Origin: a virus
Length of the DNA: 50,764 nt
Virus record (IMG/VR): IMGVR_UViG_3300049737_000544
Span: 1-50,764 of that record
Strand: one strand, 5' to 3'
This document shows positions 32,050-41,526 of this stretch, in pieces (within the stretch, counting starts at the first letter, position 1; the number at the start of each line of letters is the position of its first letter). The notes under the pieces are model-generated. The model was not told the DNA's origin. It saw only the letters and a program-made list of their open reading frames with translations, and did not search any database. Both the position numbers and the translations under genes were made by a program.

Positions 32050-32105
32050 TTAATATTCCCTCATAGAAAGGTTAATTTGCCACAGAAGGAACAATAAACA
32101 TTTAT

Positions 32106-32134
32106 TTGTATCTGTTGTAATTTTATGATACTCT
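32106..32134 (+). promoter_or_regulatory. Extended -10 promoter
   Basis: TTGTAT (32106-32111), 17 bases, then TACTCT (32129-32134) preceded by TGA. It lies in the 115-base gap after the zinc-ribbon gene, 31 bases before the next ATG. It matches the promoter at 45058-45086 in the TTGTAATT-TATG-TAC pattern. Confidence 0.65.
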
Positions 32135-32164
32135 TAATTTACAAAAAACAAAAAAGGAGAAAAA

Positions 32165-32428
32165 ATGAATGATGAAGTAAAACAAAAACCTTTATTAACT
32201 TTAAACAACAAAGATTATTTTGAAGCTGATTTTAATGAAGAGTCAATAAATTTATTAAATATGACTAAATTTGTTGTAACACAAATTAACGACTTAAATA
32301 ATAAATTGGTTGTGGCACAAGATCATAAACAAAAATTAATTGCTGATCTTGGTCAAGCTCTTAATGGCGGCAGTGAAGAAACTACTATTATTGAAACAGA
32401 AACTAAAGAGGAAAAAAATGGAATATAG
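32165..32428 (+). CDS. DUF6447-like small protein (87 aa)
   Basis: The 87-residue product contains TLNNKDYFEADFNEESINLL and a helical heptad segment INDLNNKLVVAQDHKQKLI, the pattern of DUF6447-like proteins common in marine phages. Function unknown. GGAG precedes the start. The end overlaps the next start. Confidence 0.65.
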   Translation: MNDEVKQKPLLTLNNKDYFEADFNEESINLLNMTKFVVTQINDLNNKLVVAQDHKQKLIADLGQALNGGSEETTIIETETKEEKNGI

Positions 32429-32675
32429 TGGTTTTAAAATACATATTGAGTTATCAAATGGAATTAAACAAATAGCTTGGGAACAAACAAAAGAGGGGGA
32501 TATTTCAACAAACAAAGAAATGGACCTTTATGTTAAGGAATTAAAATTAGCAGGGCACAAAGTAGTCTCTGCAAAAAGACAAGTGTTTGGTGGCAAAGGT
32601 CTTTTTTACAATATTGCACAAAATGAAGAAAATTTTGTAGGCAGAGTGTTAAAAAATCCTATAGAAAAAATATAA
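32418..32675 (+). CDS. Hypothetical small protein (85 aa)
   Basis: From the ATG at 32418, preceded by AGAGG, the protein begins MEYSGFKIHIELSNGIK and has an alternating beta pattern with basic residues near the end (SAKRQVFGGKGLF). The frame is open upstream within the preceding gene, but that Leu/Lys-rich part lacks a ribosome binding site. No family is recognised. Confidence 0.6.
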   Translation: MEYSGFKIHIELSNGIKQIAWEQTKEGDISTNKEMDLYVKELKLAGHKVVSAKRQVFGGKGLFYNIAQNEENFVGRVLKNPIEKI

Positions 32676-32678
32676 ACA

Positions 32679-32870
32679 ATGGAATTATTTATTTTTGAAA
32701 AAGGAGAATTTAAAGATGTTAAATATATTTGTGATGAATGTTCAGAACAAGTTACAGAAAAACAAGGTCTTTGGGCTGCAAGGGGAAATTTTATTTGCAT
32801 TGATTGCTTTAAGCATTTGCAAAAAGAAGAAAGAAAAGTTATTAAAATGGAGAATATAAATGAAAACTAA
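32679..32870 (+). CDS. Small zinc-finger protein (63 aa)
   Basis: Two Cys-x2-Cys pairs, CDEC and CIDC, flank QGLWAARGNFI, giving a treble-clef-like zinc site of about 25 residues in a 63-residue protein. It may bind nucleic acid or protein. It lies three bases from the previous stop. Function unknown. Confidence 0.6.
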   Translation: MELFIFEKGEFKDVKYICDECSEQVTEKQGLWAARGNFICIDCFKHLQKEERKVIKMENINEN

Positions 32871-32982
32871 ATCTTGTGAAGCAGGTAAATTATCAGAAAA
32901 AACCATTAATAATATAAGAAAAAATTTTCAGAAAGAAAATTTAGAAAACAGACTTAAAAGAGTAAAACAAAACAATGCCTAA
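32860..32982 (+). CDS. Small Lys-rich protein (40 aa)
   Basis: Begins MKTKSCEAGKLSEKTI and is basic and helical. It starts within the previous gene's end and overlaps the next start by eight bases, which fits the operon's spacing. GGAG is present seven bases upstream. Function unknown. Confidence 0.5.
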   Translation: MKTKSCEAGKLSEKTINNIRKNFQKENLENRLKRVKQNNA

Positions 32983-33205
32983 AACTTACATTCATGTTAA
33001 TCAACACAAAATAAGGTCAAATAAAAAAAACAATTTGAACGAACCAGTCATTACAATTAAAAAAGGCAAAGATAATACTTACTGTCACGAAGTAAAAATT
33101 AAAGGTGAAAGTCTTGTAAAATATGGCGGCAATGAAAAAGCATTATTATCTTGCGGAGCAAGAGTAGTTATAGAAACAGAAGGAGAAATACAAATAATAA
33201 AATGA
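32975..33205 (+). CDS. Conserved small marine-phage protein (76 aa)
   Basis: The 76-residue protein begins MPKTYIHVNQHKIRSNKK and contains LLSCGARVVIETEG, both conserved in a small family frequent in marine phages and of unknown function. Predicted beta-rich. It overlaps the integrase start by four bases (ATGA). Confidence 0.7.
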   Translation: MPKTYIHVNQHKIRSNKKNNLNEPVITIKKGKDNTYCHEVKIKGESLVKYGGNEKALLSCGARVVIETEGEIQIIK

Positions 33206-34002
33206 ATACTTGGAGAGAAGCAATAAAAGAATATTACAGATTTAGGAATATCGGCAAAAATGATTTTACTTACAGAAAATATTTTGACCCGTTATTAGAA
33301 AACAAAAAATTAAATAGTTTAAGCAAATCAGATATAGCTGAAATAAGATCAGGTATAAAAGGAAAAGCTGGAACTGTTAATAGGTATCTTAGTTTCTTCA
33401 GAGCAATATTAACTTTTGCTTATGAGGAGTTGGGGTGGTTAGACAATAAACCTCTTGTTAAAGGTGTGAAAGATAGTCCCCGAAACACACTTTACTTTTC
33501 GCAAGAGGATGTCAAAAGGCTATATGTTCTTCTCCCTGAACATTTAAAAAAGCCTTTTATTTTCTCCCTGCTGACAGGTGTCAGAATGTCTAACTGCCTC
33601 AATCTTAAATGGGAGCAAATTAAAAAAAATCAAATCGCTATTGAAGCCACAGAAACCAAAAATGGAAAAGTTTTATGTGTGCCTTTAAATGAAAAATGTA
33701 AGGAACTTATAAGTACAATTGAAAGAAAAGGACCCTATGTGTTTACTTATGCTGGTAGAAAAATAAGCAGGGCATCTAACACTGGCTGGTATGCTGCATT
33801 AAAAAAAGCAGGTTTAGAAGGTTATAGGTGGCATGACTTAAGACACACTTGGGCTTCACATCATGTTCAAAATGGAACTCCTTTACATACTTTGCAGGTT
33901 TTAGGAGGTTGGTCTGATTTTAATATAGTTACTAGATACGCACATTTATCAAATGATTATTTGAATGACGCTTGTGAGGTGTCAAATAGTCTGGTATCTT
34001 AA
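33202..34002 (+). CDS. int: Tyrosine recombinase / integrase
   Basis: From the ATG at 33202 the protein has 266 residues. The core-binding domain (about 1-85) is followed by the catalytic domain with Arg128 (LLTGVRMSNCLNLKW), a Lys in the beta hairpin near 154, His211-x-x-Arg214 (WHDLRHTWASHH), Trp237 (GGWSD) and the nucleophile Tyr246 (TRYAHLS). All catalytic positions are present, so it should be active and would allow chromosomal integration or resolution. The frame is open upstream, but the internal start avoids a long overlap. Confidence 0.93.
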   Translation: MNTWREAIKEYYRFRNIGKNDFTYRKYFDPLLENKKLNSLSKSDIAEIRSGIKGKAGTVNRYLSFFRAILTFAYEELGWLDNKPLVKGVKDSPRNTLYFSQEDVKRLYVLLPEHLKKPFIFSLLTGVRMSNCLNLKWEQIKKNQIAIEATETKNGKVLCVPLNEKCKELISTIERKGPYVFTYAGRKISRASNTGWYAALKKAGLEGYRWHDLRHTWASHHVQNGTPLHTLQVLGGWSDFNIVTRYAHLSNDYLNDACEVSNSLVS

Positions 34003-34038
34003 TTTTAGACCTTCGAGCAGGACAGGAACTTTATTCAT
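33982..34038 (-). CDS. Possible 18-residue peptide with strong ribosome binding site
   Basis: On the minus strand AGGGGAGAAAAT precedes ATG and an ORF MNKVPVLLEGLKLRYQTI that ends within the integrase coding region. The binding site is as good as those of known genes here. It may be a leader peptide or the remnant of a gene interrupted by recombination near the att site. Confidence 0.25.
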   Translation of the reverse strand: MNKVPVLLEGLKLRYQTI

Positions 34039-34081
34039 ATTTTCTCCCCTTTTTAAGGTTATGTTTATTAACTGTCCTGCT
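34016..34081. repeat. 10-bp inverted repeat between integrase and ejection-protein gene
   Basis: AGCAGGACAG (34016-34025) and CTGTCCTGCT (34072-34081) pair perfectly across 46 bases in the gap between convergent genes. It could act as a weak bidirectional terminator, but its position just after the integrase also suits an arm site or attP region. No tRNA-like segment is seen. Confidence 0.55.
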
Positions 34082-34082
34082 T

Positions 34083-37000
34083 TCAATTTTCCTTTAATTC
34101 TTCTTCTACATCTTTTTTGGCTTCGTTAAATTCTTGATTGAAATTCTTTTTGACCACTAAAATATCTAATTGAATTTCTTTTTTCTCAGCTTCTAATTCC
34201 ATTTTTTCTTCAAAAGTTTCTGCTACTTGATATTCTAAATTTAATTCTCTTAATTGTTTATTTAACTCTTTAATTTCTTTTGTAGCTGTTTTATATGGTG
34301 TATCAATATCAGACAAACTCTCTCTTGTTTCTTTGTCGCCAACTACACCTAAAGCATCTAGACCCGTGCCTATTCTTTCTTCAAATTCTTCTTCAGTCTC
34401 TGACATTTTTTCTTCATCTAAATCTGTATCAGCAAATTGATTTGATGCTCCTTCAAATTTGAGAAATTCTTGAACATTTCTTTCATAGATTTCACTATCA
34501 ACATAGTCTCTTGGTCCAGCAATAATTCTTCTTAAGCCTAAAATATCAGTTGGAGGTAAAGGGGAGCCTGTAACTAATGCTTCTCCTGCTTGGTAAAATC
34601 TAAAAGAAGTTCTTCCCAGTCCCCCAGTTGCTTCTCCCAAGAAAAATTGCAAAGTTCTAGGGTCTATATCAACGGCTCCTTCATAAAACTGATTACCGCC
34701 AGTTAGATTATTTATAGTTTTAGTAAGTCCTTTTGTAAAGCCTAAAGCTCTTCGAGACTCATTATAGCTTCTTGGCATTGTGTCACCTATTAAGTCTCTA
34801 ACAGATTCAGAAGTTTTAATAGGAGAGCCAAAATGGTCTTTATTTTGCATCCAATTTACAACAGGTTTAGTAACGGAAGGAGCAACAGCTAATGTAAGGG
34901 TTTCACCCAAGTTATCTCTATCTCCAAAACTTAATGGAGCATAATTGTGAAGCAGAGATTCTCCTAGATCAGCTGCTGCTTGTTGAAGAGAAACATTGTA
35001 ATTATCAATATTTTTGCTCAAGGCATATTCTGTTGTTATCCTGCCAATATCGTGAAATAAAGCATAGCCATAAGGTTTTGGTATTCCTAATCCTATAGGT
35101 AATTTTCTTTCACCATCATCTGAAATTACATAATATTTAGAACCTGTACCCCATTTATCAACTGTTATTTTTCCTTTAGATAAATCTATATCTGGGTACA
35201 TAAAAATAAATTTTGTTTGTTTTTCCCAATCAGGAATTTTTTTATACCAATTAACACCATCTTCTTCATCTTCTGCAGCATAAAGAATATTCCACATAGT
35301 TTGTAAAGAGCCAAGAGCTCCTAATGCTGCTACCGCTTTTACTTTTCTAGATGATTTTTCTTTACCTATTAATCCTCTTGCAACATTAACAGAGCCTTGA
35401 ATTGAAGCATTAAAGAACATATACATTGCATTCGCAGTTGGTCCCATAGTTCCCATTCTGTTAAAGTTTATAGTTAAATTTTTAGCTAAGGTAGCTGCCT
35501 TTTCAAAATCTTTTGGAGTGGCAACATCTATGCCGCCTATCATTTCTATATATCCTTCAAAAGCTGTAAATCTTGCAGCGTTTTCTACACCTGAATTAAA
35601 TCTTTCTACTATTGCTAATGAATCTCTTAAAACTTTTTTTGGAGCAGCTTTTATAGAGCCTGAATAAATATCTCTGAGAGTTTGAAATTCTTGAGTCATT
35701 TGTTCTATGTTTTTTTGATCTATATATCCCGTTTCTCCTCCATATTTTTTAAACTGCAACATTTTTGCATTTTTTAAAACAAGTTCTGGTGAAAGGTTGT
35801 ATTTTTCTCCAAGTTTTTTTATTAACTGTATATTAATTTCTGCACCGCTTCGTTGTAACTCAGCCATTTCTTCTTTCATTCCTTTATTAGCAAGTGTTTT
35901 GTTTTTTTCAAATTTAATGAGTAGCTTAGAATTATTTAAAATATTTAAAGAGGTAAAATATTTTTTAGAAATTTCTAAACCTTGTGCTCTACCGCTAGTA
36001 ATTTCTTCTTCAGCTAATAAATTAAAATAAGCTGTTTGCACATCTCTAATAAAATTATTAATCATAAATGCAGGGTCTAAAGATGTGTTTACCATTGATA
36101 AATATCTAGTGGCATATCTAAAGGTTTTCATAAAGTTGCCAGTTATTGTGTTATCAAAATCATCAAAACCTTGAGCTAATCTTTTATCGTACAATTCAAC
36201 ATACTTTTGAACCCCATCTTCTTTAAAACCTACTCTACTTTTACCTTTCGCATCATCCCAAGTAGCATCAACACTTTCTAGTTGCCCTGCATCTTCTATA
36301 ACTAGCCAGAATTGATCGTTTGGAAAAGCCCTTGAAAGGTCAGCCATACTTTTTACTATTACATTTTTTTCACTTTGTATTAGTGCAGATACTGTGTCTA
36401 TAACTGACTGTTGTAAAGGAGAGTCTGCTAAAGATTCTCTTCCTTTTGCTTTTTTAACTATTTGTCCAGAGACAGTCATTTGTGACTTTATAAGATTATT
36501 AGATGTGCCTGATCTTTTTATTTCTCTGCCCGTTTTAGGGTCTATCAAAGTATCTTCTGCAAAACCTTTTAAAGGTACATAATAATTGTACCTTTGATTC
36601 CAATCAGAAATTTTGTCTTGAGTAATAAGACCAGAGTCCGTATATGTTTTTCTCATATATTCGATCATGGGTTTATGAAAGCTTTCATAAGCATTCAAGT
36701 AGGCTTTACCTTTTGCGGTAACACCTGTAGCTACTCCATTTCTATACTCTACTCCATATTTTTCTAAATTTTTAACAGCTTGTTCTGTTGTAATTCCAGA
36801 ACCACTTTCGGCTTTTTTTAATTTATTTTGTAATGTTGTTAATTTTCTTTTTGCATTTATAACATCTTGCTTTGAACCTTTTCCTTCAGCTTCAAGGGTA
36901 AGTAAATCTGCTTCGGCTTCAGCTATGCTTTCTGTAAACTTAGTTGGTAGATATGCGTTTCTTTCAGGTGCGTGTAAGCTATAAACAAAATGGTTGTATT

Positions 37001-40000
37001 TAGTCTCAGTAATAGCATTTAAGGTCAAAAACTTAAGCATTGGCTCATAATAAACATCTGCCAAGTCTCTAAGCAAATCTTTCACCTTACCTTGATAAAT
37101 ATCTGTTTGAGTTGTAATTCTCCAGTCTTTAGCGTCTGGGTCCAAGCCTAATTCTTGTAGTCTTTCAACAATTCCAGCTTCGCCAAACTGCTCAATCATA
37201 CTTTCTTCTAAAGTCCATTGTCTACCAAATCTGTTAGCAACTTTTATATTTATAGCTTCTACAAGGTCTTTATAAAAACCTAATTGAGGTATTGTAAACT
37301 CTCCATTGGGGTCTGGACCTTTTGGCGGAGGAGGAGGTCCTTCTGGCGGTTTCCTAACTTGCCCAGCTTCGATTGCATCAGTCAAAGCGTTTTCTTTATC
37401 AATCTGATCTTGAGTCTTTGTTGGTTCTTTTGCATCTTTTCTTTTAGAACTTATTAACTTTACTGGTCTGTCACCTTTTATATTGACGACAGTTGAAGGA
37501 AAGAAGCCCCATCTTGTAAGTCCGCCATTGCCATCAAACCTAATGTCTCCAGCTCTAATTTCATAAGTATGTAATTTAGATGGAGTCACATCTGGAGGTC
37601 GAAAAAGTCTATCCATAATGTCTCTGTTTTTTTCTTTTCGTAAATCAATAGCACCTGTTTTTTCTATATCTTCTTGTCTTACTCTTTCTCTATTTGCTTT
37701 ATCTACTTCTTCTTGTGTAATTTTGGATTCTGCTACTTCAAACTCTGCATCTTCTTTAGTCAAAGTAACTAAATCTCCATATCTCAACTCTGAAGTAGGT
37801 GCGGCTCGATAAACTGTTAAGATAGCATCGGGGTTGCCTTTAATTTCTCGAAGCTTATTTATTAATTCTGTTTCTTCTTTATATCTGCCGTCATTAAAAT
37901 ATTTTAAATTTTCGTAATTTTCTCCCGCATCAAAAGAAAAAACAGAGTCTCCTCTTGCGGTAATTTCTTGTGTAGCTTCTTGATTTAAATCGTGTGCTGG
38001 GGGTCCGTATTGTGCGGGGACAAAATCTGAGGCATGACCCGAAGATTCATCTCTGTCAGGAGTTAGATTTTCAGACCTGTTAGCTCCTGTACCTTCAGAA
38101 ACGCTTTGTTCGCCTGTAATCTCTCTAGATCGTTCTCCCTCTCTAGTTCCTGTAACTTGCCCGTCTCTGGATTCTGTTGCATCTGCACTATTATCTTCTC
38201 CCACTCTTTCACTTTCCTGCTGTTCTGCAAAGCTTCTGTTAGTGTTGAGGTAAGACTGGTTGATTCTGTAGATTTTAAAATCTGGCTGGGAACTATCGTA
38301 CCCAAACGCATTTCGTAATCCGACAGTAACTTCGTTAAAGGTGTTGAGACTGATTGCATTTTCTATATCCTCTATTAATTTTGTAGTTCTTGGTGCATTT
38401 AATTTAAAAAACTCAGAATTAGTATATTTCAATGAAAAAACTTGTGCAAACATTTCAGAAGCTAAGAACTGGGGAAAGTTTGATTCTTCATAAGTTGTTT
38501 TGGGAACTCGTAAAGATTTCATTCCAAAGTTTTTATAATATATTTCTACGTCACCTATTGCACTTTCAATTTCTTCTGTAGAAATTATCTCTCCATTTTT
38601 TATTTTTTCCCTTACTGCGGCAACTGTGTAAGCATTATCCGCATGAACAAAAAGACTATTCATTGGATAAGCTAGTAACCCGCCTAATTTTTTGTTCTCC
38701 ATTTTTGCATTGAAGACAGCTTGATCTTCGGACATTCCCCTGCCTAACCTCAAAGTTTCCATTTGTGTTTGAAAGTTAGAGTCTCGATAAAGATTGTATA
38801 TTTCATTAAAAACTTCTCCTCCAGTTTTAAAAGAAAAATCTTGAAGTTTTTGATCTCCAGCATTAAACCTAACATTTTCTTTTTTAAAATCAGGAAAAGC
38901 AAAAAGGGGAGAATTAAAAGCTAAAGAAATACCAGAGCCATCAGTGTTTTGATTGTAAGTAAAGTCTATGTGGTGTGCTATTTCATGTAAAAAAGTTTGA
39001 GCTGCATTATAATTTAAAAAATTTCTATCTTGCTCAGTATTAAAATATTGTTGATCTAGCGTTATAGATGCACTACTTTCATAGTATTCACCACGAATAA
39101 ATTCGTCAAGATCATTTCTAAGTATCTTAATAGAATTAACCCCTGTTAATGCTTTTTCGGGCAGTCCAAGTTGTAAGGAAATATCTAGAATTTCAGCCAA
39201 TCTAACATCTTCTGCTTCTGTCGGACTTCTATATCTGCCAACAACTCTTAAATTTTGTCTTATGAATTCTGGCTCAACAGTTTTGTCTTTAGTAATTTCT
39301 GGCTCTGGTAATTCTTTACCTTTTCCAATATCAATAATTCTTTTAATATCCTCCGCAGAAATATCATACAAATTCATCTTTTCCATAGTTTCAAGAGAAG
39401 TGCTAAAACTTAAACCTTCTCCTTTTTCAGATTCAGTTGTTTTGAATTCACTAATTGTTAAAAAGCCTTCTTTTTTCTCTGCTGCTCTAATTAAAAAATT
39501 TGTAATAAAACTATTTTTAATTTTATTTATTTGCTCTTCCGAATGATTTACTACAGGCACATCTTCCTCACGAAAATCAGGAGCTAATACAGTGCCTATC
39601 GGTCTTTTAAATTCATCTGTATCTGGAAACTCATCTCTTGTTATATCTTTTGATGCTTTTGATGTATCAGGTGTTGTTAAATTTGTAGGTGAAAAATAAT
39701 TTACAAATTTATTTAAAGTCTCTAAATCATTTTGTAAATTTTCTTTTACGCTATCTTTTGATGTTGGAATTCTTTCTTCAATGTTAGTTGCAAAGTCTTT
39801 TACTTTTTGGGTAAAAGAATCTGTGTCTAATATTTCAGTTGCAGACACACCCATAATTTTTAAAACATTTTTATTCGTTTTCAAAATATCTTCAAAGTCT
39901 ACTTCCATTTCTTCTGAAAGCAGATCATTGAGTTCAGAAACAAGAACTTTTTCTTCAGCAGAGAGTTCTGGAATTTGTGTATCAGTTTTTAAAATGTTTT

Positions 40001-41522
40001 TTGTTAATTCAGCATCAACTAAAAAGTCAGGAGCCCCTAATTCAAAACTTTCTCTTGTAGGGTTGAGAAGTTGGTCAATATTTGCGTTTTTTAAATCTAT
40101 GGGTTCATTAGCTGAAAATCTACCAAAATTTCTTCCCATAATACCCTGTCTATTCGCATATTTAGCCAAGCTTAAAAAAGTATCATCCATCGCATGAAAA
40201 TTAGATTCTACTTCCTTTGACATGGTATCAAGCTCTCTAGCTACTTTCCTGCCAACATTGGGGTCTAAAGAATTTAAAAATGATTTTACTTCTGGAGCAT
40301 ATTGAACTGCCCCCTGAGTTGTAACTATTCCCCCAGCACCTACTAAAGTTGCAATAGTTGTCATTTCTGCATTATCTCTCAAAACATCAATCCAACTAGG
40401 ACCTTTATAAGTTGGGTCGTCTTTCAAATTCCAAGCTATATTAAGTTCATTTTTTACACCTCTAACAGCTTTATTGGTTTCTTGTAAAAAAGTATTTAAA
40501 TTTTCTGCTCCTAATTCTGTAGCTACTGTTGCAAATCCGTTTGTGATGAAATTTTCTAACTTACCTTTATTTTTTTGTCTAAAAGCTTTTAAACCTCTTG
40601 TCACAAAAGGAAGGCTTATAAGTTCAGTTCCTATTTCTAAAGCCCCAGAAACATCACCAGCAGCTGCGGCTTCTCTATGAGTCAAACCACTTTGTAATGA
40701 TTCTCTATAAGTTGCAGTGCTTTCTAGTTGTCCAAAGACAGGCAAAATACTATAAGCAAAAGCTGGATTCCTAGTTAAAGCAGTTGTTATAAAAGCAGGT
40801 GCCATTAAAGTGAAAGATGTAACTCCAGAAGCAGCTGCCCTGCCTTCTTTGCCTAATCCATGTTGTTCATACACTCCTTCTATATATTTTTCCCTTTCTT
40901 TAATTCTCTCTTCAAGAGCATCATAATCACTGGTAATGCTTTCAATAATTTCAGCTTTTTTAGCTATCGGAGTTTGATTCCAAGTTTCTTCTTGAAATTT
41001 TCTAAACTCATCTTTTTTAACAGCTATTTCTATATCAGAAAATATAAAAGGATTTGGACTTATAAGACTGTCAGGAGGCTCTTCTCTGCCTGTAGCTACA
41101 TCCACATCTTCCCGTATTTTTCTTTGTCTCGCAATGTCAAAAGCGTTGGCAACAGTAGGAAAAGTAGATTTTAAACCTGCTGGTACTACATCTGTAAAAA
41201 ATTCTGTAAAAGAATCATACAAGCTGTTAATGTCATTTTTTGTTTTTTCTGGGTTAAGCAAACCTTCTGCAATTAAACCAGCTGGATTGTTTGTTACTAA
41301 AAATTGAGGAACTTTGAAAGTTTTTCTAACCTGTACATCCTTTGCAAGTGTATCGAGAGTTTCACTTGATAAAGTAGATTCTTCTTTTATTTCTTCTGTA
41401 ACAGGAGTTTCAGCTATAGTTCCAATAGCTGGTGCATCTAAATTTTCCTCTTCTTCTTCTAGAAGATCAACAGTTGGCTGTATTTCACCAAGAATATCAT
41501 TTAGTTCTTTTTGTGTAGCCAT
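34083..41522 (-). CDS. Giant polyvalent ejection protein (2479 aa)
   Basis: The largest gene. About residues 780-870 hold a zinc-peptidase-like element, FLHEIAHHIDF near 845-853. About 1180-1345 resemble ART-PolyVal (ADP-ribosyltransferase-like) domains: ILTVYRAAPTSELRYGDLV near 1237 and HTYEIRAGDIRFDGNGG near 1325. A Pro-rich linker follows near 1395. The region from about 1400 to 2250 resembles large polyvalent-associated domains (LPD38-like: NTSLDPAFMINNFIRD). The C-terminus is a coiled coil. Such proteins are injected with DNA in podoviruses. No lytic transglycosylase motif was seen. Confidence 0.8.
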   Translation of the reverse strand: MATQKELNDILGEIQPTVDLLEEEEENLDAPAIGTIAETPVTEEIKEESTLSSETLDTLAKDVQVRKTFKVPQFLVTNNPAGLIAEGLLNPEKTKNDINSLYDSFTEFFTDVVPAGLKSTFPTVANAFDIARQRKIREDVDVATGREEPPDSLISPNPFIFSDIEIAVKKDEFRKFQEETWNQTPIAKKAEIIESITSDYDALEERIKEREKYIEGVYEQHGLGKEGRAAASGVTSFTLMAPAFITTALTRNPAFAYSILPVFGQLESTATYRESLQSGLTHREAAAAGDVSGALEIGTELISLPFVTRGLKAFRQKNKGKLENFITNGFATVATELGAENLNTFLQETNKAVRGVKNELNIAWNLKDDPTYKGPSWIDVLRDNAEMTTIATLVGAGGIVTTQGAVQYAPEVKSFLNSLDPNVGRKVARELDTMSKEVESNFHAMDDTFLSLAKYANRQGIMGRNFGRFSANEPIDLKNANIDQLLNPTRESFELGAPDFLVDAELTKNILKTDTQIPELSAEEKVLVSELNDLLSEEMEVDFEDILKTNKNVLKIMGVSATEILDTDSFTQKVKDFATNIEERIPTSKDSVKENLQNDLETLNKFVNYFSPTNLTTPDTSKASKDITRDEFPDTDEFKRPIGTVLAPDFREEDVPVVNHSEEQINKIKNSFITNFLIRAAEKKEGFLTISEFKTTESEKGEGLSFSTSLETMEKMNLYDISAEDIKRIIDIGKGKELPEPEITKDKTVEPEFIRQNLRVVGRYRSPTEAEDVRLAEILDISLQLGLPEKALTGVNSIKILRNDLDEFIRGEYYESSASITLDQQYFNTEQDRNFLNYNAAQTFLHEIAHHIDFTYNQNTDGSGISLAFNSPLFAFPDFKKENVRFNAGDQKLQDFSFKTGGEVFNEIYNLYRDSNFQTQMETLRLGRGMSEDQAVFNAKMENKKLGGLLAYPMNSLFVHADNAYTVAAVREKIKNGEIISTEEIESAIGDVEIYYKNFGMKSLRVPKTTYEESNFPQFLASEMFAQVFSLKYTNSEFFKLNAPRTTKLIEDIENAISLNTFNEVTVGLRNAFGYDSSQPDFKIYRINQSYLNTNRSFAEQQESERVGEDNSADATESRDGQVTGTREGERSREITGEQSVSEGTGANRSENLTPDRDESSGHASDFVPAQYGPPAHDLNQEATQEITARGDSVFSFDAGENYENLKYFNDGRYKEETELINKLREIKGNPDAILTVYRAAPTSELRYGDLVTLTKEDAEFEVAESKITQEEVDKANRERVRQEDIEKTGAIDLRKEKNRDIMDRLFRPPDVTPSKLHTYEIRAGDIRFDGNGGLTRWGFFPSTVVNIKGDRPVKLISSKRKDAKEPTKTQDQIDKENALTDAIEAGQVRKPPEGPPPPPKGPDPNGEFTIPQLGFYKDLVEAINIKVANRFGRQWTLEESMIEQFGEAGIVERLQELGLDPDAKDWRITTQTDIYQGKVKDLLRDLADVYYEPMLKFLTLNAITETKYNHFVYSLHAPERNAYLPTKFTESIAEAEADLLTLEAEGKGSKQDVINAKRKLTTLQNKLKKAESGSGITTEQAVKNLEKYGVEYRNGVATGVTAKGKAYLNAYESFHKPMIEYMRKTYTDSGLITQDKISDWNQRYNYYVPLKGFAEDTLIDPKTGREIKRSGTSNNLIKSQMTVSGQIVKKAKGRESLADSPLQQSVIDTVSALIQSEKNVIVKSMADLSRAFPNDQFWLVIEDAGQLESVDATWDDAKGKSRVGFKEDGVQKYVELYDKRLAQGFDDFDNTITGNFMKTFRYATRYLSMVNTSLDPAFMINNFIRDVQTAYFNLLAEEEITSGRAQGLEISKKYFTSLNILNNSKLLIKFEKNKTLANKGMKEEMAELQRSGAEINIQLIKKLGEKYNLSPELVLKNAKMLQFKKYGGETGYIDQKNIEQMTQEFQTLRDIYSGSIKAAPKKVLRDSLAIVERFNSGVENAARFTAFEGYIEMIGGIDVATPKDFEKAATLAKNLTINFNRMGTMGPTANAMYMFFNASIQGSVNVARGLIGKEKSSRKVKAVAALGALGSLQTMWNILYAAEDEEDGVNWYKKIPDWEKQTKFIFMYPDIDLSKGKITVDKWGTGSKYYVISDDGERKLPIGLGIPKPYGYALFHDIGRITTEYALSKNIDNYNVSLQQAAADLGESLLHNYAPLSFGDRDNLGETLTLAVAPSVTKPVVNWMQNKDHFGSPIKTSESVRDLIGDTMPRSYNESRRALGFTKGLTKTINNLTGGNQFYEGAVDIDPRTLQFFLGEATGGLGRTSFRFYQAGEALVTGSPLPPTDILGLRRIIAGPRDYVDSEIYERNVQEFLKFEGASNQFADTDLDEEKMSETEEEFEERIGTGLDALGVVGDKETRESLSDIDTPYKTATKEIKELNKQLRELNLEYQVAETFEEKMELEAEKKEIQLDILVVKKNFNQEFNEAKKDVEEELKEN

Positions 41523-41526
41523 CTAG

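Noticed and set aside
31960-32090. Fourth ribozyme or group I intron end after the zinc-ribbon gene
   Set aside because: CTGAGAC resembles but does not match the CTGANGA core and no GAAA follows correctly; group I core segments were not recognised. Kept only as an unassigned inverted repeat.
38063-38359. 98-residue frame within the giant ejection gene
   Set aside because: It is an alternative frame of the same strand; the main frame is continuous for 2479 codons and no ribosome binding site favours it.
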